Assembly (NCBI GenBank): GCA_963920765.1
Contig: OY987245.1
Span: forward strand, 14,958,727 to 15,022,726
Source: Ulota crispa
Lineage: Eukaryota; Streptophyta; Bryopsida; Orthotrichales; Orthotrichaceae
DNA length: 64,000 bases
Direction of reading: 5' to 3'
Shown: positions 1-11,357 of the stretch, in pieces
Layout: each line of letters starts with the position of its first letter
Numbering within the stretch: position 1 is the stretch's first letter
Notes under the pieces: model-generated
The model's database searches: none
Told to the model about the DNA's origin: nothing
What the model saw: the letters and a program-made list of their open reading frames with translations, nothing else
Program-made: the position numbers and the translations under genes

Positions 1-1950
1 AATTCAATATCCCAAAATTGCTTTTGCAAAAAGAAATTCCCAAATTAACAAATATTGTGTTCCTACTTAGCTAGTGACCTTTTTGGTATTGATAAGGAAT
101 TTAAACCGGCACGCCCCTAAATGTCGCACATGCACCAAACTTAGAAGATAAGTGTTGCAAGTGACTCAAAACATTTTCATGTCACTCAATCTTAATGTCT
201 CAAGTATGGCCCTTGAAACCATTGTTCACCTTACATTTAGTGAGCTTTATGCTACTTTCTACTTGGTGATAGATCAATTGACTTTTTGCAAGATACATCT
301 AGTGAGCATGGGTGGGAAACAAGAATTTCAGGGAATGTTCAAAAATAAATGTAAAATGTTGAAATGTAGACCCCACTCAAAATAGATTCACTAACTATTC
401 ACATAGTTAACCCTTAAGCACCCTAGCAACAAGATCCTGTCATTGGGGCCCACAACTTTATCTCACTTTTTCTCTTAATTTGTATAATGAAAACAATCAT
501 GGCTATTCTACATCAACAAAGAAGGTAGTCCTTTTTCAAATCCTGCAGCCACTTTTTTTAAATATAATTTTCCAAGCTGTGGTGGTCATTAACCCCCATT
601 TTCTCCTAAATCCTAAAATAACTCTGGACACTCAAGGGTTAATTCCTCACCAAGTTATAAACTAGTAGGTATATAGGTAGGTGCGAAAGGGAGATCAAAG
701 GTATCGAAATGTGAGGGGAATCAAGAAATGAGAAATAGTTTAGGAAAAATCATCTTAAAACAAAAGGCTCAAAATCACAGTTAAAAGTGCTCCTAAAACC
801 ACTCCAAAAGTTCCACCATCAGTTTACCCCAAATCTACCACCCATCCATTAAAGCATTTTGATGCTTCTAAGATTTTGGGAAAAAAACGGCCTCGAAACC
901 TCAAAAGTAACTAAATTACGGGCTGTGAATTCAAAAATGAACTCAAAATTCCCAAACTCAATCTCATGTTGGTAAATATCTAAACTCTATCAAGTGAAAA
1001 AAAGAAGCTTTCCACCTCATCCCCACATCAAAAGCAAACGGGACTTACTCTGCTGTTTTGTGTTATATTTAAATTGCATAATTTGCAACACGGACCAATT
1101 TTGCAGCATGGACCATTTATCACATGGCAAAATAAGCCCCTTTTACTTTTAATGCTTCAAAGCGTGCAAAGAGCTGCATGATTTGCCCCCGTGCATAGCT
1201 AGAAGTCTTGTCCTTCCAAACTCAATCCAATATCAAGCTCTTGCTTCGATTCTCAATCTTCGGAGAACTCTGACGTGGAAATACAAACGCAGAAATACAA
1301 GCGCGTTTGGTGGGAGCTGATTTCTGCAAAGTCGGAGAAACATTTTTCTTCTCTCCAAGAGGGCGGAGAACGGGCCAAAGAACTTCTCTGGCTATGAAGT
1401 TTTCACCTCACGTTGTCTAGTAAAAACTACTCCTAGTTAGTAATTTACCATAGGGTTGCTCCTGACAGTCGTTCATTGTGGTTGGTAAACCACTCTCCAC
1501 CACAAAGGAGTGTCACACCTTCTTCATAGCATAACATTCAGTAGCACTTAGCAGGCATGCCCTCCCTCCAATGGAAGAGTTTGGAATATTTCACACCTAT
1601 CAGTAGCTAAGAGGACACTTGGCTGAATTTGTCGGAGAGTTTATGAAAGAGAGGCTCAGTTTAGTGCACATACGTCGATGTGGGGCCAGCCATGTCAGAA
1701 AGTTTATTAAAAAAAAAATTGTTTTTATTTGTGTCACGATGAAGTTCGTGGATGATACTTGAAGAGAGAGAAAGGCAGCCTCTCTTCAAGCTACTGAATG
1801 TTATGAGAGAAGTTCTCCAATTGGCACCTATTTTCACTCAACCGATTCTCAATATTCAAAGAAGTTTCAATCACGGAGATGGTGTGACTACCCCTACTGA
1901 CAATTGAGAGAGGGTGGGGACTGCGGGAGAGCAAAGGAGGGGGAGGGGGA
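1..1950. other. AT-rich gene-free spacer
   Basis: I see no convincing coding region here. The short open frames lack codon bias and splice context. The only structured item is a TTAA-flanked element at 411-638. The stretch around 1250-1400 is more GC-rich and has short repeated CGGAGAA motifs, but no gene could be assembled. The last part (about 1750-1950) probably includes the 3' untranslated region of the minus-strand gene that ends at 1951. Confidence 0.5.
411..638. mobile_element. TTAA-flanked non-autonomous element (piggyBac-like ends)
   Basis: A 228-bp segment is flanked on both sides by TTAA (407-410 and 639-642). It begins CCCTTAAG and ends CTCAAGGG, so the termini are imperfect inverted repeats. 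It fits the family described at 36448-37534 and 53496-54384. It has no coding capacity. The call rests on the terminal arrangement only; there is no internal similarity to the larger family members that I could see. Confidence 0.5.
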
Positions 1951-3884
1951 TTACGCGGCCACGTCATCCTGGAAGTGCAGCATCTGGACGTTGTGTTCGC
2001 CAATGGGCGCCCTGGTGATGATGTTGATGTTGGGGGCGCCGCTGATGTTGTTGCGGCACCCATACTTGCGCATGTTCTCGCCCAGCTCCACGTAGGCCTG
2101 GTACTTCATGTCCCTCATCTTCTGTGCGTTGTGCCGTCTCCACGCTTCCTCGTTTTGCCAGATTCCCAGCAGCTCCTGCATCTCATCACAGCCCCCACAC
2201 CAGGTCAGTTGTCACAACAAAAGAACTTACAATCTCTGTAGCTAAATCACGAGTCTCGTTCCCCACAATTTTTTTTGATAAGGTTGAGTATTAGAAACAT
2301 AGATTCTCACAAGACGGTGAAAGAACTAAAATCTCTGTAGCTAATCATGCAAAAAGACTTGACGAGATTGAGTGTTAAAAATATACATTTTCACACAGAA
2401 AGAGTTAGAATCTCTGTAGCTAAATCATGCGTCACGTTCCTGACAAAAAGCTTTGACAAGGCTGAGCGTCAGAATCGTACGTTTTCACACATTTGCTAGA
2501 ACTATAATCTCTGTAGCTAAATCATGAGTCACGTTCTTGACAAAAAGCTGTGACGAGGCTGAGTGTGAAAAACATTGATAAAAAGCTTTGACGAGGCTAA
2601 GTGTGAGAAACATTGATTTTCACAAAGATCGTGATACAACTAAAGTCTCTGTACCTGATCACGCCAAAAGCTTTGACGAGGCTAAGTGTTGGAAAAACAG
2701 ATTTTCAACAATATTGCTGAAAAAACTACAATCTCTGTAGCTAAGTCAAGCGTCACGTTCTTGACAAACAAACTTTGACGAGGTTGAGCGTTAGAAACAT
2801 AGGTAAAAAAATGTTTTGACAAGGCTGAGTATGAGAGTTATAGGTTTTCACAAGATCGTTGAAAGAACTGTAATCCTTGTAGCTAAATCAAGTGGCATGT
2901 TCTTGAGAAGAACTTTTGACAAGGCTGAGTGAAAAACACACGTTTTCACACAGAACGAGCTAGAATCTCTGTAGCTAAGCATCAGAAATATGGATTTTCA
3001 CGAGATCGCTGAAAGAACTATAATATCTGTAGCTAAATCATATGCCGCGTTCTTCACCAAAAAGCGTAAACGAGGCTGAGCGTCAGATAAGCAGGATTTG
3101 GCGAAGAACGTGTCACGGTAACGGAGGATTAGTTCACCTTCTGTCGAGCTCTCCGTTTCTCCTCGTCACGCTTCAAAACTCTTTCCACGTCGGTCCGCCA
3201 AAACTCCTTTCTCTTAGGGTCCTGCCATGACAAGGACTCCATCGTGGTCGGCTCCATCAAGTTCTTGTAGTAACAATGATGCCTGACGTGACCGAATCTT
3301 CGTTTCGAAAGCCTATCTTTCTCCACCTTATCCTGCAGACAACCCAAAAACCAGTCAAAGTGGCTCTATTTCTCTGTTGTTGGAAAGTAGAAACATCGCT
3401 GGAATCATCTTTTAAATTATGAGCTTCGGTTGGCTTAGTTTACTCAGGTAAGCAACATGATTACTTCAAAAATTAGGTGTGGAAATCCAAGAGAGAGTGG
3501 CACACAAGCGTTGAGGATGAGGAGGAAGCTTACGTGTTTTCCCTTGTAATGCTCCTTCTGCATCAGAAACGGAGGCACGTTTGCAAGGTGACCATACTTG
3601 GTGGGATTGCAGGGTCCCCACATGTTGTACGGGTAGATGATGCCCGTGGCGCGCTCAATGGCGGAGCCTGTCATCTCCTTGGGCGTCCGCGGGGACACGG
3701 GGTTGTGACACAAGTTGCCGTCGCCATACTTGGGCGAAACCAGGTTGGAGTGCGTTCGCGACGGCGGCTTCGACGTCTTGATCGGAGGCAACACGGTGGA
3801 CGGTGATCTTGGCGAGCTGGCTTTCGCCCTTGGGCTTCTCTCCGGCGTCCTCGCCGGCGTTTTAGCTCGTGATCCTGGATCCAT
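1951..3884 (-). CDS. Small basic protein, possibly axonemal; 3 exons
   Basis: The model joins exons 3534-3884, 3138-3332 and 1951-2175 on the minus strand, all in phase 0, giving about 256 residues. The start is the ATG at 3884 and the stop is at 1951-1953. Donors read CAC|GTAAGC and AAG|GTGAAC, and acceptors end TCTGCAG and GATGCAG. The first 45 residues are rich in Arg, Pro, Ser and Thr (RAKTPARTPERSPRAKASSP), a composition common in microtubule-binding tails. Next comes an aromatic stretch (IIYPYNMWGPCNPTKYGH), then a charged helical part (EFWRTDVERVLKRDEEKRRA) and a conserved-looking end (RDMKYQAYVELGENMRKYG). I do not recognise the exact family. The style resembles small flagellar inner-junction or microtubule inner proteins, and the window also holds a centriolar coiled-coil gene, so a sperm axoneme role is an inference only. 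The second intron is unusual: about 960 bp, filled with tandem repeats. The last acceptor could lie 6 bp earlier. Confidence 0.7.
2225..3115. repeat. Degenerate tandem array, about 9 copies, inside an intron
   Basis: The phrase AATCTCTGTAGCTAAATCA recurs near 2230, 2330, 2408, 2507, 2643, 2729, 2870, 2963 and 3021. It is followed by variants of CACGTTCTTGACAAAAAGC, GACGAGGCTGAGCGT and ATTTTCACAAGATCG. Spacing varies from about 60 to 140 bp (mean near 100), so units have suffered internal deletions. The array fills almost all of the second intron of the minus-strand gene, stopping roughly 25 bp before its exon 2 and about 45 bp after its exon 3. Confidence 0.85.
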
Positions 3885-5682
3885 GGTGGCTCCAAATCTT
3901 CGCTCTGTTCACAAATCTCACGCTCCACAGCAGGTCCGAATTAGCAGCCGAATCATTCCGTCGTCAGAAGAAAAGCGTGTCGCAGTATCCTTATATTTGT
4001 AACCATTGTAGACGTTCTCTATAAATCACTCGGGTCTAAGACAATTCTATTCCTCATTCTGCACAGACAACCACTTGGGAAAACAACAAAAGTCTACCAG
4101 AGGTTGAACGTTACAAGAGTCAAGACTCGTTGTAAGAATTTCAGCAACCATGTTTGAGCTACCCCTGGACTTGCACGGTGACGACAGAAGAAACTGTAAC
4201 ACATGCAGAATTTTTACTGAGCTCTTCCGGAATGGTGTTCAACAAAAAAAAACTACCAGCAAGAGACATCATGACGACTAGTGTTGGAAATTTTCAATGA
4301 CGTAACGGCTGACAACTGAGGTGACGGGAGAGATTTCAGGAGAACCCGCAATCTGTGCTTCCAGCATCAATGGTGGTGGCATTACGAGCGCTACAATGTC
4401 TCCAAAACTCAACAGGCACGCCGCCAGGAGAAAATGTAATCCAAAACCTGAAGTCCACAGAGGTTCACATCAGCACGTATTGAAAGATTCAGAAAGCATG
4501 AGGTGACAAGGATGAAGTAAAGGTTTTATTTTCTTTGGGAGCATAAACGTGAGTGCACGACGGCCATGTAGTTGAGGTGCTCAGGAAAGGCGACTCCACA
4601 GAGTGTGGTGCTGTGGAGAGGTATCAGTAGAAGCAGGGATGGGACGGGAGTGTGATCAGGAAAAGAAGGGATCAGGAGAATGGGATCAGGAGCAAGAGGG
4701 GGGAGGGGGGAGGGGAAGATTGACAGTCCGCTCCAAGCGGAGCGGAGCTGGTGACAGTTTGCCACCACAGGAAAATCCAACGGACGAGAGTACGGTGATC
4801 AAAATGCTGGTGAATCCCGTGAACTCCCCTTTCACAGGGAACGAACCGCTCGTACACTCATTTGCCTCTTCTTAGTAAAGCGGATACATTTACTAAAGCA
4901 AATCAAAGTTTGAGTAGGGTTACGTTTTAACAAGACAACAAAGCAAGTTCTTCGTTCAATGAAACCCTAAACCACTATTTAATCGACAAGGCAAGTTAGA
5001 ATAGTAGTACCTGAGTCCCGAATCCTCCGACGTTGAAGACCCACATTGCTAGTAGAATGTCACATACTGAGCTGCAACAGCAAGCACCAAATTTTCTTTT
5101 CCCAAAATTGAACCAATGGTGATGGAATCCCCAACTAGAGAAATAATAACTGCATTGCAGTGATCCCCTGAATCTAGTTAGCGATATAAACAAACTACAG
5201 TCAAAACCTTGACTACAGGAACGGTCTCAACAGGGTGAATACTGCAGCAATACCCAAAAAAGACCCTAACCCCAAAAGCAACCCATACAAAATTTCTTAC
5301 AAGGATATACTCCACCTGAACAGCAGAGCCTGCGAACACTTAGGAAAGATTTATGACTTCTTCATAGAGTATCTACATAATGCATGCTAAATTGCATTGG
5401 AATCATCTTTCAATTTCTAAAAAAAATCATTGACGATTGTAAACTGTGCTCAGTTGCTGAACCAGGCGCTTTAGGTGTTAGTTACCTTAACAACTAATCA
5501 TAAAACAAAACGAAGTGCAGAAGAGAGAGGAAGAGAGGCAGAGAGAGATATGGGTAACATCTGCCAGCTTGTGGAACGCTAAGCTGGTGTCAATCAAAAT
5601 ATTCTAGAGAAATCTCTAAACCGTCAAGAAAACTATCAAAGCACCAGCAGCAGTTTGACATAGTGCTAATATAGTACTGCGA
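3885..5682. other. Spacer between two minus-strand genes
   Basis: The part nearest 3885 is probably the promoter and 5' leader of the basic-protein gene. The part nearest 5682 is probably the 3' untranslated region of the oxidoreductase gene. Between them I see a GC-rich purine stretch around 4600-4740 with GGGGAGG runs, but no frame with splice support. Small open frames here do not show coding character. Confidence 0.45.
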
Positions 5683-6982
5683 CTAATGTTGAATGTGGTT
5701 TGTGACTGTAGCGCGAGCATAGCGCATGAATTTCCACAATCCTACAGAGGACTCTTGGTTACCATACGGATCAGTAGTCCTCTCAGGAAATGCAATCCCA
5801 TATCCAAAGAGCCCCTCTGCAATTTTACCAGAGAAGGGATCATACTTCACATCTACAAGCTCTTTACCATCAACAACAATCTTGGGCAATGGGTTGCGGT
5901 GGAACCCCACGGCTTGAATGAGCTTGGAGCAGCCCCGCCAGAGCTGCATCTGCTCATCAAGCGATTGTCCTTTCACGCAAACCCTCGTGATGGTACCGTC
6001 ACGTTCCAAGTTTCCAGTGTCAATCTCCTGCTTCGCCCAATCCGCCACCTCCCCTTTCAACCCCGTGTTGTCGTACAAGATCCAACCGTCCATGAACTGC
6101 GCGTACAGCAACGGGCTTCGGTAGAAGTTGATGATCTTCTTCGGATGAGTCTTGCAAAGAACGAGGTTGCGCAGAGCAAGCATGGCGGAGTGGCTACTGC
6201 CGACCACTCCGACGGTGTCGGACTCCGACACCAGCCCTGAGAGTAGCGATGGCTTCAGCGCCAGGTCCAAGTCGATCTCGGCTTCTTCGCTCTTAAAGTC
6301 GTACTTCGAAGGGGCTGAACCTGGTGCGATGTACACCTGGTCCACGACATCGCCCGTGTTCAAATGCCACTTGTTGTCCTCAAACCGAAGCTCGGTGAGA
6401 AGAGATTGCGAGAAGCGAACTCGGTCTGCGTCGTGTTGGCGGATTTCCTCTGTTAGGGTTTTGACCATCTTTCCGACGAGGGAAAGAGAGCAACCGCGAT
6501 TGGGGTCGAGGTTGTCGAATGGCGCCAGTGCTTTCTTGGCGTAGCGGTTCAAGGTCGGCGACGTCGTCACGAATTGCTGGAACAGCTTCACTTTGGTGTT
6601 GGACGGAACCTCGCCGTAGTCTGCGATGCGGCCGGCGTTGAAGTGCGGGTCGATCCACAGGATGGGGCTCTCGCCGTTGTCGAGCAGCGTCGCTAACACC
6701 GCTAGACCCGCAGGCCCGGCTCCCACCACCGCTACCTTGTTGTGATGCTCCGACCCGCCTGCAATTGGAAATCCCGCTACAAAATTCAATCGCCTTTCTT
6801 TTTTCCTAAAACTTTCAAAACCTCGATTGAGTGCTAATGTTCTTACCTGAATTGCTTAAACGCTTCGCTCCAACGTCATTAGCGTGAGGCTTCTCGAGAA
6901 CATCCTGCCTCGTCATCGCGGGTGACAACCTCCGGAGGAGCGACGCGCCTCGGACACTCGCTCTGGCTGAGTAGATGGCCAT
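5683..6982 (-). CDS. FAD/NAD(P)-binding oxidoreductase with N-terminal presequence; 2 exons
   Basis: The uninterrupted frame that starts at 6789 is not the real start. Its first ten residues are read from intron sequence. Splicing 6847-6982 to 5683-6758 (donor TTCAG|GTAAGA, acceptor CAATTGCAG, 88-bp intron, phase 1) gives a 403-residue protein starting at the ATG at 6982. Residues 1-25 (MAIYSARASVRGASLLRRLS and following) are Ser/Arg-rich without acidic residues, typical of a mitochondrial or plastid presequence. The FAD-binding Rossmann motif VVGAGPAGLA lies at about 56-65, and a second dinucleotide-binding motif GVVGSSHSA at about 229-237. This two-nucleotide-site layout is that of flavin monooxygenase-like or pyridine nucleotide-disulphide oxidoreductase-like enzymes. 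No CxxxxC redox disulphide is visible, which argues against a classical disulphide reductase. The substrate cannot be deduced. Confidence 0.85.
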
Positions 6983-7842
6983 GAAACAGCAGCAATCTCA
7001 CAAGGTCAGTACCGTTGCATGCGAAACCACGGCATGTTCCGAATGAGACTGTGTGAGCACGCCGAAAAGGAAACACACGAGCTAAGTTCCTTTCTACTGA
7101 TCCTCTGAATTCACAAACTGAAACTGAGGAGCGAGCAAGCAAGCATTTTACCGAATTGCGGCAAATTCGTCACAACTACAATCAGATGACGGGCGTTTCC
7201 GGGCGACTTACGAGGGAGGTTTCGTCACCGATGAGCTCTAAGCGTCTTCTTTGGGTAATTGCGAAGTTGTAAGAGAGAGAGAGGTGCAAGTACAAATTCC
7301 GTGCGAGATGAGAGAGAGAGAGGGGAGCTTGAGTGTTTCTTGCTGGAAGAATTGTTTCACAGCAGGAACGACGGGAGAGGAGAGGAGTGGATGAGGAGAG
7401 GCAGAGATTTCCTATTAAGGTTTTGGGAAATTAGTATTTCTTATTTTAGCCCCACGTCTCCTGCTTCTACAAAGTCCTGGTCTGTGATCGGGGAGAACCG
7501 GTTATCAACACCCTTTTCACAGTAATTGTTTTGTGGGCTATGCAGATCCAGGGTCGACCCTCGTTTAGCGCTTCAAGGGATTGGCCTTCGCCTTATTCCT
7601 TCGTGTGTAAATTACACCTGCAATCTGGAACACAATTGATCGACGGGCTGTAAACCATCTGAACTGACCGAAGAATGCACCTGTTCCAAAGCTTTGTTCC
7701 CAGCCAGCTAGGCTTCGTCCTCCAGTCCCTTGACTCTGACGTGGAACCGGAGTAGGCAGAGTTCGATTTCACCTACTCCAGCCAGTCACAGCAACCTTCT
7801 GAATCTCAGGTGACCATAATCCAGGTGCCAAAACTAACTTAC
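6983..7842. other. Leader/promoter region and spacer
   Basis: Immediately upstream of the oxidoreductase start (6983-7260) the sequence is gene-like in composition and probably contains its 5' leader; a possible leader donor on the minus strand reads CTCG|TAAGTC or CTC|GTAAGT near 7210. A GA-rich tract (GAGAGAGAG) occurs at 7270-7325. No coding region was found. Two short ggagtagg/cctactcc motifs near 7750-7780 recur at 8080 and 8165. Confidence 0.4.
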
Positions 7843-8608
7843 CCTTGATTAATATCAGATGCACTCCATTTGCGTTGGGTACACCTGCAAAACTAAGTTA
7901 CGCTGCGTGTGGGTGATGTCTGCGTGGTGTGCATGGCAGTTATTGGAGAACCAGAGGTTGCAGAGGCTGGAAACTGAAGGATTTGCACGAGGAAACAAGA
8001 AGAGAAGGCATTGAGCTGAAGTATTGAAACTCACGCGCCATAGACGTTGATCGCCTTCCATGTCCAGAAGTATGTGATAACCGGAGTAGGTGAACCTGCA
8101 GTCAAGAATAAAAATCAAGCATGCAGTTGTCCGGGGAGCATATTTGACAATATCTGAGTAAATCGACCTACTCCGCAAAAATCAGACAGAGGCTCTGCAA
8201 CTGCTGCAACCCGAACTCGGATGATGCACCTACCGAAGTGCTGACATGCAACTTACGAAGGAACGAGACCTGTTATAAGATATTTATTCCCAGTTGAACA
8301 CAATCGCTCGATTTTGGACAAACGATTAATAAACATGGACGGTTGATTCGATAGTCTCACCTGGCGAATGGGGCACAGAACCGAAGCAGAAGCATTCTTT
8401 CGGCTGCTGAAGAAATAGTAGTCGCCCACCAAGAGGTGGAAGTTCTGGTAAAAGAGCCAGAATAGTGTGATACCGAAGGCATCCCAAGAACGCCAGGCCC
8501 GTGCTGCAAAGGCGATTGCTGACCTTCATTGAATCCATAAACGGCAATATAACGTGACAATAAACGAGGGAAAATCGATGCATCTGGAAGTCCGAACCAG
8601 GCGCACAA
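7843..8608 (-). other. Probable spliced transcript, coding frame unclear
   Basis: Four minus-strand segments have good splice signals: 8361 to about 8608 (donor CGCCAG|GTGAGA), 8035-8095 (acceptor GACTGCAG, donor GCGC|GTGAGT), 7902-7973 (acceptor TCCTTCAG, donor CAGC|GTAACT) and 7843-7884 (acceptor TTTTGCAG, donor AAGG|GTAAGT). Joined, more than one frame stays open. One starts at an ATG near 8581 and ends in exon 3 (about 105 residues). Another, without a clear ATG, runs to a stop at 7855. A third runs through all four segments and is rich in aromatic residues in exon 1 (FWLFYQNFHLLVGDYYFF). I recognise none of them. It could be a small gene or a non-coding RNA. It lies head-to-head with the Tudor-like gene, whose first ATG is only 86 bp away. 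Confidence 0.35.
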
Positions 8609-8693
8609 AGATCAAGAAAAATCAATGGCCTAAAAATAGACTCATTGGAAATTATTCAAGAAATCTCACAAGAGTGGGAGATTGTGGTAACAA

Positions 8694-11111
8694 ATGGGGC
8701 AAACATGGAGCAAGTTCATGTCTGGGCACATGGAAGCTGGCAACAATCCACCAGAGCCTGGTAAGTATGTGTTTGCGGCGTTTTAATATGGTCTGCACAG
8801 AACAGGCAATCGGATTAAATTATCATTTTAGAACCCACACTTGACCACTGACTTTGCATATAAGTTAGGGCTAAATGTTTTGCTCCTGCCTACACCCTAT
8901 CCTCTGTAATGCCACTCTGCAATTGAGCATTCCCAGTACACCCTAAGAAAGTTTCCTATTGCATGCACATGTGATTAGACAACATCTATATGTCGAGCAG
9001 AACACCTATGTAAATAAGCGCATCTGTTCCCCTAAGGCAATGTAATTGGAGAGGTTTGAGTGCATTAAGTGACTGTAGGGAAAGATTATTTGAAAACCTA
9101 GTCCGCAAGCAAAAAGATGCAGTTAATAGATCAACATAATTTGCACCAAATGGTTGATTTTAGACGCGTTGTGAGCATTGATTTTACTACGATAACTACT
9201 GCGTTAGCATTGATTTAAATGAAAACGGAACTTTGCAGAGGTGGAAATTTGCACCCCCCCCGATCCCAACCTTCAACAGAGCGAGGCTTCCACGGAAGCC
9301 TCCAGCAGTGTCCCTCTTTATCAAGGAGGGCCTTTCAGTGTTGCTGCCGCGGATGTTGAGGTAACTTTCTGATAATAATACAGAATTTTGGACTATCAGA
9401 ACTGCATTCCCATATAATCTTCTATAGCAGTTGTAAGAACTCTCCCTTCTCTAAGATGACAACCCCAAAAAAAGGGCTCTAAGTCTACAATCGTTACAAA
9501 GAGCATGGGTGGCGCTCAGTGAGAGGCTAACACCTGTCTCGTTCCAGTAACTTTTGGCACATCCAACATAATCCACATTCTTTTCCAAGCGTGTTGCGGG
9601 GAAGCTCAAGAATGTTTCTGTGTTGCATTCCGGCAGCTGACGTAATTTTCAATGTGTCTACAGTTGTCAAGCCTGAAAGATGACGAGTCGGATGAAGAAA
9701 GAGGAAAAGAGACAGAAACAACTCCTATTCCCACTCCCTCAACATCCCAGCAGCTATCGTCATTACACGCATTTTTGAAGGGGCCAGAAAAGGTTCACCT
9801 AAAGAAGTCACAACAGGCATCACCTTCAACCGCAGCTGGCAGCCGTGGACCTCTGAAAACGTTCAGTCGAAAATCCAGAGCATTCAAACAACCTCGTGTT
9901 TCGTCACCACCAAGATTGCTTCAACATTCCACGTCTAGTAAATTCGACGCTGAGCCAGCCAAAAGATACAGAGCCCAGCAGGAGGAATCATCGACCTCAT
10001 CCCCTTCCCAATTTTCTCTATCTCAACATCCAGATGAGAACACACAAATGGATGAGGAGGAAGAAGCTCCCTCGTGCGAAGAGCCTGACGAGGATGACGT
10101 CAAAGTGGAAAGCGGCAAGGAAGGAGAGAACCTGATGCACGCCTGTGCACAGAAGCTGCTGTTGTTCGAGCTGGACCGCAAACGGAAGGCACCGGCTGGT
10201 TTGCCAAGCCTGGCCGTTGAATGCATGGGTGCCTCGCGAATGAAACTCAAAGCACGAACATCACTAGAGAAAACAAGGTCTCAATCTCCTCCTCCTTCTC
10301 ACTCTCATCTCACGAAAACTTAGAAGGAATTCAGGGCCAATCAAACTTCCAATTTAGTAACTGCAGACCTTACGATTGAATAGTTCATGGCTCAATTGAT
10401 ATACTCACTGAATTCGCCCTATTGCACGCCCTCATAAACCGGTACCAAGAAGAAGAAAAAGGAAGGCGCTTAGTTCTGTAATAGAGTTGTCCATTAATTC
10501 ACAGGGTTAGCACGTTGACCATCTTCAAATCAAGGTCACAGCTCAGGAGTGAGGATTGACTGAATTAAGAGTTCCAGATAGTTATGAGTGTACCCTTTGA
10601 TCAATTCAACAATTGAAAGATTCTATGTATGTTGTTCTGGAACGGGCAACAGTGAAGGAGGGTCGAGGAAGGCACCGCTGGATTTGGGTGAAGCAGTAGT
10701 ACGCAGGCGAGTGAGGAAGAGAATTGGAAGTCGGACTAATGTTGAAGGGCACGTAGCTTCTTACGATGTCTCTTCACGTCTATATCAGGTACGACAGCTC
10801 CCCCATCGATCGATACAATAGAACTGTAGCATCTAGCAAAGAGCTAACTCTTCTGTGTAAGCAAAGCATGACGAGTAGCATGTGGCAATCTGCAGATAGA
10901 ATACGATAACGGGAAAGAGGAAGCAATGGAATGGCCTGATCTAGAACCATTTTTAATTGAGCAAAGTAAAACGACCAGTGCTCCTGTCGAGGAGACCAAA
11001 GGGACAACCACGGTCCTGAGGAAATCCTTACGCAATGCACCAAGAGTCAAAAAAATAGAGGAGTTTGTATATACGAAATCGAAGGTTAGAGGTCGTAGAC
11101 AGAAAAAATAG
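8694..11111 (+). CDS. Acidic, Ser-rich protein with C-terminal Tudor/Agenet-like domain; 5 exons
   Basis: Exons 8694-8760, 9239-9360, 9664-10277, 10653-10788 and 10896-11111 join in phase (1, 0, 2, 0) to a 384-residue protein. Key junctions are CCTG|GTAAGT, TTGCAG|AGGTGG, TGAG|GTAACT, CTACAG|TTGTC, ACAAG|GTCTCA, AACAG|TGAAGG, ATCAG|GTACGA and CTGCAG|ATAGAA. The protein begins MGQTWSKFMSG, where Gly2 makes N-myristoylation possible. Residues about 60-260 are low-complexity Ser/Pro/Glu, with an acidic run (DENTQMDEEEEAP). Residues about 280-335 (VRKRIGSRTNVEGHVASYDV then LYQIEYDNGKEEAMEWPDLE) match the pattern of Tudor-like domains in plant chromatin proteins such as PTM and related readers: basic start, EG-V-SYD turn, Y-I-EYDNG strand, EW-DLEPFL end. 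The C-terminus is basic (KSKVRGRRQKK). A chromatin-associated role is inferred. If the third intron is retained, the frame stops at 10323. Confidence 0.75.
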
Positions 11112-11357
11112 ATACTCACATTATTCTCGCAGTAAACAGAACGAGGATTGGTTACCTCAAAAAACCTAATTTATTGGTAAATTTCTGCACAGCATTGAGG
11201 ACTATCGATGCTTAGCAGCAGTCACGAGAACATTTGAGATTTGACGACAAAAAAACCTAGGATCACCTCAACTTTCCAACCATATCCTTGAAAATTACAA
11301 TGGAGTGACAGTTCTAAATGCTGATCACACAATTGTGTATGTCTAAAAACATAACCT

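Noticed and set aside
2225-3115. Possible CRISPR-like array
   Set aside because: Repeat units are long, degenerate and unevenly spaced without unique spacers, and the context is a eukaryotic intron.
3477-3806. 109-codon plus-strand frame
   Set aside because: It mirrors exon 1 of the minus-strand basic protein and has no own splice or start support.
5686-6240. 184-codon plus-strand frame
   Set aside because: It is the antisense shadow of the oxidoreductase exon; the minus strand has the dinucleotide-binding motifs and splice signals.
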